Source: DASQLQ01 sp035629935 (GTDB lineage: Bacteria; Actinomycetota; CADDZG01; WHSQ01). From it: DNA of 45,709 nucleotides. The DNA lies in assembly GCA_035629935.1 (NCBI GenBank), contig DASQLQ010000158.1, positions 1 through 45,709 on the forward strand. Reading direction: 5' to 3'. The notes under the pieces were generated by a model. That model saw nothing but the letters and a program-made list of their open reading frames with translations. It made no database searches and was not told the origin of the DNA. Position numbers and translations under genes: made by a program. Positions 1-8,209 of the stretch are shown here, piece after piece. Numbering within the stretch: the stretch's first letter is position 1; every line of letters starts with the position of its first letter.

Positions 1-333
1 GCCGGGGCCGGGATATCCGACAAAACCGACGAGATCCATGATCTGACCACCCGGCAACACAAGTCGCTCGAGAACCTCGTCGTGCTGCTGCGCGAGCAAC
101 TGGCGACCCTCGAGAGGACGACGCGCTCGCTGGAAGAGACGCGGGACACCGCTGCCGATGTGGGACGCCTCGGAGCCAGACAGCTGGCCGTTCTACGCAC
201 GACGCTGGACGCTCTGGAACGCCTTCGTGGGAACGTGGAGTTCGCCACACGCACGTCCGGAGAGCTCTCCCGCTTCGCTCTTTACGGTGCTCGGTTGGCA
301 GAGGACTCGCAGAAGAGGTTCGGAAACCCTTGA
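1..333 (+). CDS. helical coiled-coil protein, 5' end cut by window
   Basis: The frame is open from base 1 to the TGA at 331-333, giving 110 visible residues with no start inside that must be the true one, so the gene probably begins upstream. The sequence is almost entirely helical, rich in Leu, Glu, Arg and Thr with heptad spacing and no Cys. Its tail (EDSQKRFGNP) resembles the ends of the next two proteins (ETNRSFPGGR and ELDRSFGPP), which suggests paralogy. The stop overlaps the TTG start of the next gene, so it is the first visible member of a translationally coupled operon. No known domain recognised; function unknown. Confidence 0.7.
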   Translation, partial: AGAGISDKTDEIHDLTTRQHKSLENLVVLLREQLATLERTTRSLEETRDTAADVGRLGARQLAVLRTTLDALERLRGNVEFATRTSGELSRFALYGARLAEDSQKRFGNP

Positions 334-818
334 AACGCGTGGCCGGAGTGGCCCTCGCTGGGCTCGTGATGGTCGCGTCGGGGGCTGCCTTCTTCGTAGC
401 AGCCGATGCCAAGAGGACCGCTGATTCAACGGTCGAACAAGCGGAACGGCTCTACACGGCTCGCCTCGGAGTTGCGCGGGCCCAGGAGGACCTCGGCCGG
501 TCCGACCTCGATTCGGCGATCACTTCGGCCGGCCAAGCGAATGCGACGGCCGACAAGGTCAAAGCCGTCACGACCCGTATAGCTGGATTGCTCGAAGCTG
601 CAGAAGCTACTGCAGCCGCAACCGCACGCACGTCGCGCCGAGCGGTCGGGAACGTGACCCTGACCCGGCGACAAACTGTGGCATCGGGCGACGTGCTCGC
701 CGCTATAGCGGGCTACCAGCGAGCGGCCTCGACATTCGCCGCCGACACGAACAGCGCATTGCGCCGCATCCTCACCGCGCTTAGGGAGACGAATCGTTCG
801 TTCCCGGGGGGCCGATGA
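330..818 (+). CDS. exported helical protein, family member 2
   Basis: 162 residues. A TTG start overlaps the previous stop (TTGA). Residues about 3-24 form a hydrophobic segment after a short basic start (MKRVAGVALAG), consistent with a signal peptide or N-terminal anchor. The rest is Ala/Thr/Arg-rich amphipathic helix with no Cys or catalytic motif. The C-terminus ends RETNRSFPGGR, like its neighbours. It overlaps the next gene by 4 bp (ATGA). I do not recognise a family. The layout suggests an extracytoplasmic helical bundle made with the flanking genes, which is inference from architecture only. Confidence 0.75.
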   Translation: MKRVAGVALAGLVMVASGAAFFVAADAKRTADSTVEQAERLYTARLGVARAQEDLGRSDLDSAITSAGQANATADKVKAVTTRIAGLLEAAEATAAATARTSRRAVGNVTLTRRQTVASGDVLAAIAGYQRAASTFAADTNSALRRILTALRETNRSFPGGR

Positions 819-1345
819 TGGACCGGGTCCGGGTGTTCGTGCGCGCTACCGGCAGAATCCTCAAGCGCGCGCCCATCCACTTGCTTCTCCTGAGCATTTC
901 CGCAGGCCTCGCACTGGGAGCGTGGTCGTTACAAGCCTCAGCAGCGAAAGACTTCGTCCAGGCAACCCAGATCCAACAACGAACGGTGCCGGAGTCCGAT
1001 GCCGCTCCCCCATCCCCCAAGGAGAACCTCGCGATCATCGCCAGCCTCGAGCGAGGGATAGAGGTACGACGTCAGATCGACGAACAATTGCGCAGCATCG
1101 AGTCGAGCGTCACGGCCCTGTCGGCGCAACAAGGGGAAGCGAGTGACGTGACGACGATCGCACTTGCCGAGATGGAACGGATAGCGGCTGCTCTCGGGGG
1201 GGCCGGGCGTTCGGCGCGCACCGCCGTCGGAAAACTCGACGACCTGCGAGCCCGGCTGAGGGCGTCCGCGCGGCTGGCACGGTTGATCGCGGAGGAACTC
1301 GAAGAGCTGGATCGCAGCTTCGGCCCCCCGGTGGGACGTCCATGA
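815..1345 (+). CDS. exported helical protein, family member 3
   Basis: 176 residues starting at the ATG in the ATGATGG overlap; a second ATG lies 3 bp downstream. A basic N-terminus (about 1-19) precedes a hydrophobic span near residues 20-43 ending QASA, so it is an exported or anchored protein. A Pro-containing linker (AAPPSPKEN) leads into a predicted long helix. The C-terminus EELDRSFGPPVGRP shares the acidic-x-x-R-S-F-G/P pattern with family members 1 and 2. No enzyme motif. Operonic on both sides through 4-bp overlaps. Function unknown. Confidence 0.75.
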   Translation: MMDRVRVFVRATGRILKRAPIHLLLLSISAGLALGAWSLQASAAKDFVQATQIQQRTVPESDAAPPSPKENLAIIASLERGIEVRRQIDEQLRSIESSVTALSAQQGEASDVTTIALAEMERIAAALGGAGRSARTAVGKLDDLRARLRASARLARLIAEELEELDRSFGPPVGRP

Positions 1346-1875
1346 CCCAGCCGAAGGCCATCAGCCTCGCGCTTTCGGGAGCGATCCTGGTGCTGGCGCT
1401 AAGTGTGGGCGGAGGTGTGCCACTCAGCCCCGCCCGTATCGCCGACGCAACCAGCCGAGCGGCCGAGAACTCAGCGGTGGCGGCCCGCAATACCGAGCGC
1501 GCAGCGAACGACACCGAAGCCCTCGCGACCATCGCTCGCAACGTTCGGTCGCAGGTCGAGACCAGCCGTAAGCTCCTCGAGACGCAGACGGGGCTGCACA
1601 ACTCCTCGAAATTGGGGGCGGCACGATCGGAGGAGATAGCCAACGGCATCGCCTCCATCCAGCGGGCCTTGAATGGATTGCGAACCAAGATCCAAGGTCT
1701 CACTCGTTCCTCCTCGCAAGCAGCCGGCTTCGCCGAGCGGTCATCGGATGCAGCGGAGGGACTCGCTATAACCCTCCGCGCGTTGCGCGACCGCTTCGAC
1801 ACAGTCGTGAAGGAATCCCGCAAGCTCAATCGCAAGGCGCGCGGCTATAGCGAGCTACGGGATGGCCCCGGATGA
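1342..1875 (+). CDS. exported helical protein, family member 4
   Basis: 177 residues, ATG start overlapping the previous stop. Residues 7-29 are hydrophobic (ISLALSGAILVLALSVGGG), a likely signal sequence. The body is Ala/Arg/Glu/Ser-rich helix resembling methyl-accepting or tape-measure type coiled coils in composition, but no named domain is recognisable. The tail has KESRKLNRKARGY, comparable to KSINRKLTALG in the next protein. The small size and strict operon overlap argue for a subunit of a multi-protein assembly; that role is inferred. Confidence 0.75.
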   Translation: MTQPKAISLALSGAILVLALSVGGGVPLSPARIADATSRAAENSAVAARNTERAANDTEALATIARNVRSQVETSRKLLETQTGLHNSSKLGAARSEEIANGIASIQRALNGLRTKIQGLTRSSSQAAGFAERSSDAAEGLAITLRALRDRFDTVVKESRKLNRKARGYSELRDGPG

Positions 1876-2465
1876 CCCGAACGAGATGGATCGCGTTACC
1901 GCTGGTCGCGTTGAGCATGCTCGGCGGGTCCGGGTTCATGGATCGTCTCGAAGCATTTACGCGTGCGTCCGCCGAGCTGGCCAAGGCGAGCGAGTCCGCG
2001 CCCCGCACGACCGAAGAAGCGGCCGAAGGCGTGACGGCGCTCCCCAGCGTGGCTCGATTGACAACCCAACAAGCAACTGCATTCAAGGCTCTAAGTGCAG
2101 CACTGGAAGTCTCGGCTCAGCGAGTCTCGACCCTGAACGAGTCACTCGACGAACAATCGACGGGGATCGAAGAGATCGTGGACGGGATAGAAGGGATAGA
2201 GGGAGTGCTCGATTGTGTGGGCGAACGTCTTACCGGGTTGACCTCAGTGTCGGAGCGCGTGCCGGGCGCGGTCACAGCCGTTACCCGGATCCTCGGTACT
2301 GTCGAACGCACGCAGCGTAAGTCGATACGCCATCTGAAAAGCATCAATCGGAAGTTGACGGCATTGGGAGTTGCCGCCGAAGCCACGAACGTGCCGACCC
2401 CCCCATCTCCCGAGATCCCATCCATCGACCTGCCACAGCAAGGAGGCACGGATGTCGACTGCTGA
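1872..2465 (+). CDS. exported helical protein, family member 5
   Basis: 197 residues, ATG start in a 4-bp overlap. A short N-terminal hydrophobic stretch (WIALPLVALSMLGGSG) is followed by helical heptads (SLDEQSTGIEEIVDGIEGIE). A Pro-rich tail follows (TPPSPEIPSIDLP). One Cys lies mid-protein and one is the last residue. The final 14 bases overlap the start of the methyltransferase gene, so this protein and the enzyme are probably translated together. No known domain recognised. Confidence 0.7.
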   Translation: MTRTRWIALPLVALSMLGGSGFMDRLEAFTRASAELAKASESAPRTTEEAAEGVTALPSVARLTTQQATAFKALSAALEVSAQRVSTLNESLDEQSTGIEEIVDGIEGIEGVLDCVGERLTGLTSVSERVPGAVTAVTRILGTVERTQRKSIRHLKSINRKLTALGVAAEATNVPTPPSPEIPSIDLPQQGGTDVDC

Positions 2466-3078
2466 CATCGCTGCGGTTGCGATCTTCACCGTGTGGGCCG
2501 TGTTCACGCTGGGGGTTCGTGTCTTCATCCACTACCGTCAGACGGGAACCACGGGATTGCATGGGATCTCCGCCACAGCATCACCTGCGGAGGTTGCCGC
2601 CGGCCTTCTCATCAGTGCCTCGACCTTCGCGCTATTCATCTCCCCTTTCCTCGAGCTCTTTTGGTCCCTCCCCAGCGTTCTGGCCGCCGGGGCGGCTAGA
2701 TGGGCGGGGCTCGTGGTCGCACTCTTCGGCATGGTGATCACCTTCGTAGCGCAGATCGCGATGGGACGCTCGTGGCGTGTCGGTGTCGATCCACAGGAAA
2801 AGACTGAACTCGTGACCGGGGGGCCGTTCTCGATCGTCAGGAACCCCATCTTCTCGGCGATGATCTTCACGGCGCTGGGGCTGACGCTGCTGGTGGACAA
2901 CGTCGTGGCGGCGGCGGCGTTCCTCGGGCTGACGGTAGCCGTCGAGATCCAGGTGAGGGCGGTGGAAGAGCCCTATCTGATGAAGGTCCACGGACGTACG
3001 TACGGCGACTACACGAGAAGAGTGGGCCGCTTCCTGCCCAGCATCGGCCGGCGACGGACGATCAAGAAAGATGGTTAG
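2452..3078 (+). CDS. isoprenylcysteine carboxyl methyltransferase-like membrane protein
   Basis: 208 residues from the ATG at 2452, chosen because AGGAGG sits 5 bases upstream; the frame is open further 5'. Four or five membrane segments are visible (about 4-22, 45-65, 75-100, 132-158). The C-terminal part has the ICMT/PEMT pattern: a G-P-F-x-x-x-R-N-P-I-F motif near residue 125, then E-E-P-Y-L and Y-G-D-Y-x-R-R-V-x-R-F-L-P. Family members transfer methyl groups from S-adenosylmethionine to lipid or prenyl-Cys acceptors; the substrate here is unknown. It is the last gene of the helical-protein operon and ends 4 bp into the convergent regulator gene. Confidence 0.85.
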   Translation: MSTADIAAVAIFTVWAVFTLGVRVFIHYRQTGTTGLHGISATASPAEVAAGLLISASTFALFISPFLELFWSLPSVLAAGAARWAGLVVALFGMVITFVAQIAMGRSWRVGVDPQEKTELVTGGPFSIVRNPIFSAMIFTALGLTLLVDNVVAAAAFLGLTVAVEIQVRAVEEPYLMKVHGRTYGDYTRRVGRFLPSIGRRRTIKKDG

Positions 3079-3482
3079 GCAGCAGAAAGACGAGCTTGCT
3101 GCTCCGACCACGCGGCGTCGATCGCCTCTTTCAACACCGACGGTCTGGTGCCTTTGACCACATAGGCAGTCACCCCGGCCGCTTCGGCCTCGTCCCTGAA
3201 TGCCTGATCCGTGTACGCCGTGGTCATGATCACGCTGACCCCGGGCAACAAAGCGATGATCTGTTTCGTAGCTTGCAAACCATCGAGGCCGGGCATCCGA
3301 AGATCCATGAGGATGATGTCCGGCTTTGCCAACGCTGCGACCCTTACCGCTTCCCGGCCGTCGGCCGCTTCAGCACAGACAGTGGCACCCTGACGCTCGA
3401 GGAGCCTGCGTAGCACCTGTCGTATCAGAGGCTCATCGTCCACGATCATCATCCGTGGGGAGACCTGAGGTGCAGCCGTCAT
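3075..3482 (-). CDS. receiver-only response regulator
   Basis: 135 residues covering one CheY-like receiver domain and nothing else. Visible landmarks are the acidic pair D15-D16, the phospho-acceptor D60 (in IILMDLRMPG), the T87/T88-A89 switch region and K110 (VVKG). NarL-type regulators normally continue into a LuxR-type helix-turn-helix, but this frame stops about 14 residues after the receiver. The start ATG overlaps the kinase stop (ATGA), so kinase and regulator are co-translated. Output must pass through another protein or a direct protein contact. Confident family call; output unknown. Confidence 0.9.
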   Translation of the reverse strand: MTAAPQVSPRMMIVDDEPLIRQVLRRLLERQGATVCAEAADGREAVRVAALAKPDIILMDLRMPGLDGLQATKQIIALLPGVSVIMTTAYTDQAFRDEAEAAGVTAYVVKGTRPSVLKEAIDAAWSEQQARLSAA

Positions 3483-4939
3483 ACCGGCATCATCTCCTTC
3501 TGTTCGAAACGGATCCCAACGGTCGTCCCGGAACCTTGATTCGAATCCACGACGACCGCGCCACCCGCCGATTCAACCCTTTCCTTCATCGCATCGAGCC
3601 CGATGTGTCCGGCAACGGAGTCGAGAGAAGCAAAGCCGACACCGTCATCTCGAACCGTCAGAACAACAACACCATCCTCTTCAGTCAAGCGGATAGACAC
3701 CTTGCTCGCCGAAGCGTGTTTCGCGACGTTGATCAGAGCCTCCTGGGCACCTCGGAACAGAACCGTCTCGAGCGTCGTCTCTAGGCGTCGCGGGAGATCC
3801 ACATACAGATCCGCAGGTGGCAGCTTGGGGGCCCAGGTATCCAGATGAGCTTGGATGGCGCCCTGCAGGCCGCGCTCATCCAGTACCGGAGGGCGCAGAT
3901 CGATCATCATCGTCCTGAGGGTCTCGATCTGGTTGCTGAGCCGTCCTTGGAGCATGTTGAGATCCCGGCTGAGGTCCGTGCGCTGAGCCTCCTCAGCGTC
4001 CATGGTCGATAGCTCCAGCTCGTACATCAGTTGCGTGAGTCCTTGGACGGGGCCGTCGTGCAACTCCCCCGCCAGCCGAGTTCTTTCCTTCTCGCCCGTA
4101 TCCAGCACCTTGCCCAACAAATCGCTTCGCTGTTGCTCGGACTGAGTCAAGGCTGCGGTGCTTCGCTCTAGCTTGCCCGCCATCGTGTTGAGTGCAGAGC
4201 CGACGCGAGCCAACTCGTCATCGCCCATCACTTCGATCCGGTGTGACAGGTTGTCCGAGCCGAACTGGCTAGCGGCTGCTTCCAGGTTGAGGAGTGGTGT
4301 GGTGATCGACCGTCGCACCTTCGCCGCGAGCAACGCCGCAACGAACGAAGCGATAACCAGGATCCCGAGCGCAGCGAACAACTGGAAGCGCTCGAGTCTT
4401 CCCAGGAACGAGATCTCGGTGGCGATCTCGTTCACGTTGAGAGTGTTTGCGCGGCCCAGTTGCGTTACGGCCTCATCTAGATCGTCATGGTACGGATCCA
4501 TCCGGTCGTCCATCACCTTCGGGTCTGTGATCCCAGACAACTTCGCCTCCAGGACGGCGGCCCTTGACTGGATCCACAAGCTTCGGGCCCTGGTGGCCGG
4601 CTCGGATTGCGGCCCCGTGTTCAGCGCGGCCCATCTCTCGAAGACGAGATCGATCTGGCCACCGATCAGCTTGAATTCACGACCTACGGCCGGGTCACGG
4701 GTCTCCGCATAGGACTCCCCCACATCGTCAGCCCGGAACAACAGATCTTTGAGCTCCTCGATGCTTCGGGCCTCGGCAACGGCCTCTTCCTGGAATTCCT
4801 CCAGTGCGGCGATCGAACGGGTGAACGTGAGAGCCCCGATTCCGACGACCGCCACGAGCGGAAGCAACATCGTGGCCAGCGCAAGGCCAAGTCGGCGTAC
4901 AAGAGGCCGTCTACCTATGACAGATCTCGATTTCTTCAT
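3479..4939 (-). CDS. NarX/DesK-type sensor histidine kinase
   Basis: 486 residues. Transmembrane helices at about 17-38 and 186-206 flank an extracytoplasmic helical sensor (about 40-185). A HAMP linker follows (about 207-260), then a HisKA_3 dimerisation domain with the phospho-accepting H294 in GELHDGPVQG, and a HATPase_c domain with N-box NVAKHAS, G1 box DDGVGF and G2 box GHIGLDAMKERV. This autophosphorylates and passes phosphate to the receiver protein made from the overlapping downstream gene. It runs convergent to the helical-protein/methyltransferase operon, which could be its target or partner (inference). Confidence 0.93.
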   Translation of the reverse strand: MKKSRSVIGRRPLVRRLGLALATMLLPLVAVVGIGALTFTRSIAALEEFQEEAVAEARSIEELKDLLFRADDVGESYAETRDPAVGREFKLIGGQIDLVFERWAALNTGPQSEPATRARSLWIQSRAAVLEAKLSGITDPKVMDDRMDPYHDDLDEAVTQLGRANTLNVNEIATEISFLGRLERFQLFAALGILVIASFVAALLAAKVRRSITTPLLNLEAAASQFGSDNLSHRIEVMGDDELARVGSALNTMAGKLERSTAALTQSEQQRSDLLGKVLDTGEKERTRLAGELHDGPVQGLTQLMYELELSTMDAEEAQRTDLSRDLNMLQGRLSNQIETLRTMMIDLRPPVLDERGLQGAIQAHLDTWAPKLPPADLYVDLPRRLETTLETVLFRGAQEALINVAKHASASKVSIRLTEEDGVVVLTVRDDGVGFASLDSVAGHIGLDAMKERVESAGGAVVVDSNQGSGTTVGIRFEQKEMMPV

Positions 4940-5052
4940 TCTTCAACTATCGAAGGCGAACGCTCGGGTGAAAAGACGCATTCGCGCTATCCGCGTATGG
5001 GCTATCTGCACTAGGCGCGAGACGATTCAGGCTGGCTTAGAGTCATCGGACT
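4940..5052. promoter_or_regulatory. divergent intergenic region, kinase versus CHRD gene
   Basis: 113 bp separate the divergent starts of the histidine kinase (minus) and the CHRD gene (plus), so promoters for both are expected here. I see no strong inverted repeat and no clear Shine-Dalgarno before the plus-strand GTG. Confidence 0.4.
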
Positions 5053-5502
5053 GTGCCAAAGAAACTGATCGTGACGTTCTTTGTGGCGATATCGCTAGGG
5101 GCCACGACCTCCATCGTTCTCGCCCACACCGCCGAACAGCGGGCCTCCTTGAGCGGCGACAGCGTCGCGCCCGGCCCGGGCGATCCCGAAGGCACCGGTC
5201 GCGCAGTCATCCGGTCCGCTCCCGACGAGGGGATCCTCTGCTACAAGGTCTACTTCAAGGGGATCGGCCGCGCGAGGGGTGCCCACGTCCATCAAGGTCC
5301 GCGAGGCGTCGCCGGACCGACGCACATGCGCCTGTTCACCTCGAAGAAAGGGAAGCGATCCCCCGTCGAGGGTTGCCACAGCGGAGTCGGCGTCGAGACG
5401 ATCGAGGCCATGCACGACGATCCCAGCAATTACTACGTCGACGTCCACACCAGGGCATACCCAGACGGTGCCGTACGAGGACAACTCCGAAACACGCGTT
5501 AA
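5053..5502 (+). CDS. secreted CHRD-domain protein
   Basis: 149 residues from a GTG start. A Sec signal peptide covers about residues 1-24 (KKLIVTFFVAISLGATTS). The rest is one CHRD domain: the GAHVHQGPRGVAGP motif near residues 76-89 and YVDVHTRAYPDGAVRGQL near the end match the family's AHIHxGxxGxxGP and VHTxxxPxGxIRGQL signatures. CHRD domains are extracellular beta folds of unclear biochemical role in bacteria. Two Cys may form a disulfide. A PhoX-like lipoprotein gene follows 23 bp later on the same strand. Confidence 0.85.
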   Translation: MPKKLIVTFFVAISLGATTSIVLAHTAEQRASLSGDSVAPGPGDPEGTGRAVIRSAPDEGILCYKVYFKGIGRARGAHVHQGPRGVAGPTHMRLFTSKKGKRSPVEGCHSGVGVETIEAMHDDPSNYYVDVHTRAYPDGAVRGQLRNTR

Positions 5503-5525
5503 CGGCCGGTGCGCTACCAGCTTTC

Positions 5526-7007
5526 ATGAGCCTGAAACCTGCCGCCGCCATCACTTGCCTCCTGGTGGCGATCGGCGCATGCACACAGGAATCCGACGCG
5601 CCTCCGAACTCATATGCACGCGCCCTCGTTAACGACCACGAAGTTCGAATCCTGATGAGCGTCGGCGATCGCGTGGACGGACCGGGTGACTCCCAATTTC
5701 AGATGGTAGGGATCCCCGATGGGCTCGGGGTGGACGCAGACTCGCGCACCATCTACATGAATCACGAGCTCGGCAACGACTTGGTCAGCGAACCGATCGT
5801 GGGCGAGCCGCTCAACCGCGGCGCATTCATCTCGCTTCTGACGGTGGACCAGAACGGCAAAGTGGTGGCCGGGGAGCGCGCTTACACAAGCGTGTATGCC
5901 GAGAACGACCTGGTTGGACCAGCCGCGGATTCATCCAACGACACGCCAGCTTTCGGAGGCTTCTGCTCGGGAACCCTCGTTGGCAGAGCAGAAGGATTCG
6001 ACCGCACGATGTATCTCACCGGCGAGGAACGGGTCGGTAAGGAAAGTTTCGATGGGCGGGGGGGCCAGAGCGTCGCGGTATTCGACAACGAACTCCACAC
6101 GTTGCCCCGGCTGGGGCGGTTCGAGAAGGAAAACACCCTGATCATGTCCGGCACCGGTGAACTCACGGTTGCGGTCAGCTTGGAGGACGGGCCGACCACC
6201 GCCGACTCGCAGCTGTACATGTACGTCGGCGAGAAGGAACCAGGGGCGAGCTCGGTACTGGCGAAGAATGGACTGGACAACGGCGAGCTATTCGTATTCT
6301 CCTCCACCGACCCGGCCAGGAACTCCGAGGCGACATTCCAACAAGGAACGATCGAGGGATCCTGGAAGCCGATCGCGGGAGCAGTTGGGATGACAGACGC
6401 TGAGTTGGAATCTGCAGCGGACAGCGTCGGAGCATTCAGTTTCGTTCGGCTCGAGGACGGAGCATTCAGCCCGTCCGCTCCGTCGACGTTCTTCTTCGCG
6501 ACGACCGGTGGCAACCGACACGATGGAAACACCGTTGGTCGCCTGTACCGGGTCGCGATCGATCCCACGGATCCGGCGGGCCGGACATCGGAACTCGAGA
6601 TTCTCACCAATACCGACACCGTGCTCGCGTCCGGCGACGACGGCGTCATCAATCCAGACAACCTGGGAGTTAGTGACACGTACCTGATGGTCCAGGAAGA
6701 CGGAGTCACCGACGGTCGCAGAGCGATGGCTCGCAAGGATCGCAATGGCAGCATCTGGCGCTTCCGGTTGATCGATGGTGGTACATCGATCGACCCAGCC
6801 GGCGACCGCATAGTGGAACTCGACCCGCCCGCTCGCGACGGTGTCCTCGTGGGCCCCGGGATGTGGGAGTCGAGTGGGATCGTCGAGGCGTCGAGTCTGT
6901 TCGGAGAAGGCACTTGGCTCTTCGACGTACAGGCTCACACACCGACGACCGCGCCGGTTGAGAACACGGTCGAGGACGGACAGCTACTGCTCCTGGAACC
7001 GACCTAG
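5526..7007 (+). CDS. PhoX-like (DUF839) beta-propeller lipoprotein
   Basis: 493 residues from the ATG at 5526, chosen because it starts a lipoprotein signal peptide (ITCLLVAIGAC, lipobox I-G-A-C) although the frame is open much further upstream. The mature part resembles the secreted PhoX/DUF839 family: GIPDGLGVDADSRTIYMNHE, a conserved acidic and Asn-rich interior, DGVINPDNLGVS, and blade-like repeats. PhoX enzymes are Ca/Fe-dependent alkaline phosphatases, but many relatives are uncharacterised, so phosphatase activity is not assured. It ends 5 bp before the convergent acyltransferase gene. Confidence 0.75.
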   Translation: MSLKPAAAITCLLVAIGACTQESDAPPNSYARALVNDHEVRILMSVGDRVDGPGDSQFQMVGIPDGLGVDADSRTIYMNHELGNDLVSEPIVGEPLNRGAFISLLTVDQNGKVVAGERAYTSVYAENDLVGPAADSSNDTPAFGGFCSGTLVGRAEGFDRTMYLTGEERVGKESFDGRGGQSVAVFDNELHTLPRLGRFEKENTLIMSGTGELTVAVSLEDGPTTADSQLYMYVGEKEPGASSVLAKNGLDNGELFVFSSTDPARNSEATFQQGTIEGSWKPIAGAVGMTDAELESAADSVGAFSFVRLEDGAFSPSAPSTFFFATTGGNRHDGNTVGRLYRVAIDPTDPAGRTSELEILTNTDTVLASGDDGVINPDNLGVSDTYLMVQEDGVTDGRRAMARKDRNGSIWRFRLIDGGTSIDPAGDRIVELDPPARDGVLVGPGMWESSGIVEASSLFGEGTWLFDVQAHTPTTAPVENTVEDGQLLLLEPT

Positions 7008-7012
7008 ACCCA

Positions 7013-8188
7013 TCAGCGCCCCACGAGTGATCGGATGCGTTCGCGCAACGCCGGAGGGATCCGTGCCGACACGGCTCTTCGCAGCTGTTCGCGTCGCAGT
7101 ATCAAGCCCGCGGCGCGATTCCCACTGTCGATGACATCGACCCATTCGACCGTAGTTTTCTCATCGGTGAACCGAGATTTGTAAGCGGCCTCGCCCGGCC
7201 CCAGGTCGAATATCTCGTCGCCACTTCCCCACGCGTGCTCGAGGGCGGCGAGTAGCGTCTGTATCGACGGTCTCATCGAAGACCAGCGGTCGTCGAAACC
7301 GCCCAGCCAGTAGGACACTGTTCCCCCGGCCACCAGGAAGATGTGCGAGCTGATCGTTTCGCCTCCGATGTCCACATTCCACAATCTCAGCCGGTCTTGT
7401 GGCACGAGAAGTCGAGCCGCGCTCAGGATCATCTCTTCGATCGAAGGGCTCATCGTTGCCGAGCCGCCTCGGGGGTCCCAACGGGCGCTGTGGAGACGCG
7501 TGAACGATGCCATGTCCTTCTCGAGCGTCGCCTCGGTCGAGAGACGGAACGTTGCCTCTTGCTCATCGAGCTTCCGTCGATCTCGGCGCATCTGCTGCCG
7601 GAAGTTCGCGCTGCGGGAGTCGAACCATTCTTCGAAGGTGCTTCCCTTTAAGCGCACGAGTGGAGCCGGCGAATCCCAGCCCCTCTGAACCGACATGCCC
7701 GATCCGTCCGCCAAGAGCGTGGCCCAGTCTGGGGCTGTTGCGATCCCATCCAGCCTGACCAGCGGAATACCCTGCCTCTCGAAGACCGCCGCCAACTCTG
7801 CTGCGACGCGGCCCTCGAAACCGGGGGCCGCGAGGGGGGCCCCCCTGAGCGATGCTGGAGACGCTAGGAGACGAGCCCGCGGGACGCGCCCGGTGGTCAC
7901 GAAGAATGGCCCCAGACCGACAACGCGGCCCCCTTCCTCGTGCAGGGTCACCAGCAAGCGGGCCCCCGGGGGCGCAGCGGCATGCCACCACGCCAGCATC
8001 CAATCGGGCGAACAGAAAGGGAGCGAGCATGAGACTGCGAGCCGGTCCCACTCGGGCACCAGCTCCTCCGCAGCGTCCACATCCTCGACAATGCGAATCT
8101 CCAGGGGGTTCTCCTCTCGATCGAACAACCAAGGTCTATCAGGAGCCGGCGGATTAGTGGTTGAAACTGTGGTCCATATGGACGGCAC
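7013..8188 (-). CDS. FemAB/CelD-like GNAT acyltransferase
   Basis: 391 residues from the ATG at 8188. It has the double-GNAT architecture of the CelD/BcsL (Acetyltransf_6) family: SLPFCSPDWMLAWWHA near the N-terminus, the R-Q-Q-M-R-R-D-R-R-K-L basic helix in the middle, and F-D-L-G-P-G-E-x-x-Y-K-S-R-F near the C-terminus. Such enzymes acylate sugars or attach amino acids during envelope or polysaccharide synthesis. The first 28 residues look unlike the family; a CTG at 8102-8104 with AGGAGA just upstream would give a protein beginning EIRIVEDVD. Divergent to a second acyltransferase 21 bp away, at the edge of the polysaccharide locus. Confidence 0.8.
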   Translation of the reverse strand: MPSIWTTVSTTNPPAPDRPWLFDREENPLEIRIVEDVDAAEELVPEWDRLAVSCSLPFCSPDWMLAWWHAAAPPGARLLVTLHEEGGRVVGLGPFFVTTGRVPRARLLASPASLRGAPLAAPGFEGRVAAELAAVFERQGIPLVRLDGIATAPDWATLLADGSGMSVQRGWDSPAPLVRLKGSTFEEWFDSRSANFRQQMRRDRRKLDEQEATFRLSTEATLEKDMASFTRLHSARWDPRGGSATMSPSIEEMILSAARLLVPQDRLRLWNVDIGGETISSHIFLVAGGTVSYWLGGFDDRWSSMRPSIQTLLAALEHAWGSGDEIFDLGPGEAAYKSRFTDEKTTVEWVDVIDSGNRAAGLILRREQLRRAVSARIPPALRERIRSLVGR

Positions 8189-8209
8189 AGCGTCGAACGA
8201 GGTTCCCGG

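Noticed and set aside
1110..1835. 241-codon minus-strand frame across the helical-protein genes
   Set aside because: No ribosome site or domain, and it crosses a gene junction of a tightly coupled plus-strand operon.
5882..6913. 343-codon open frame on the minus strand opposite the PhoX-like gene
   Set aside because: Lies wholly opposite a gene with a lipobox and conserved motifs; composition (Ser/Pro/Arg-rich) is typical of antisense shadow frames in GC-rich DNA.
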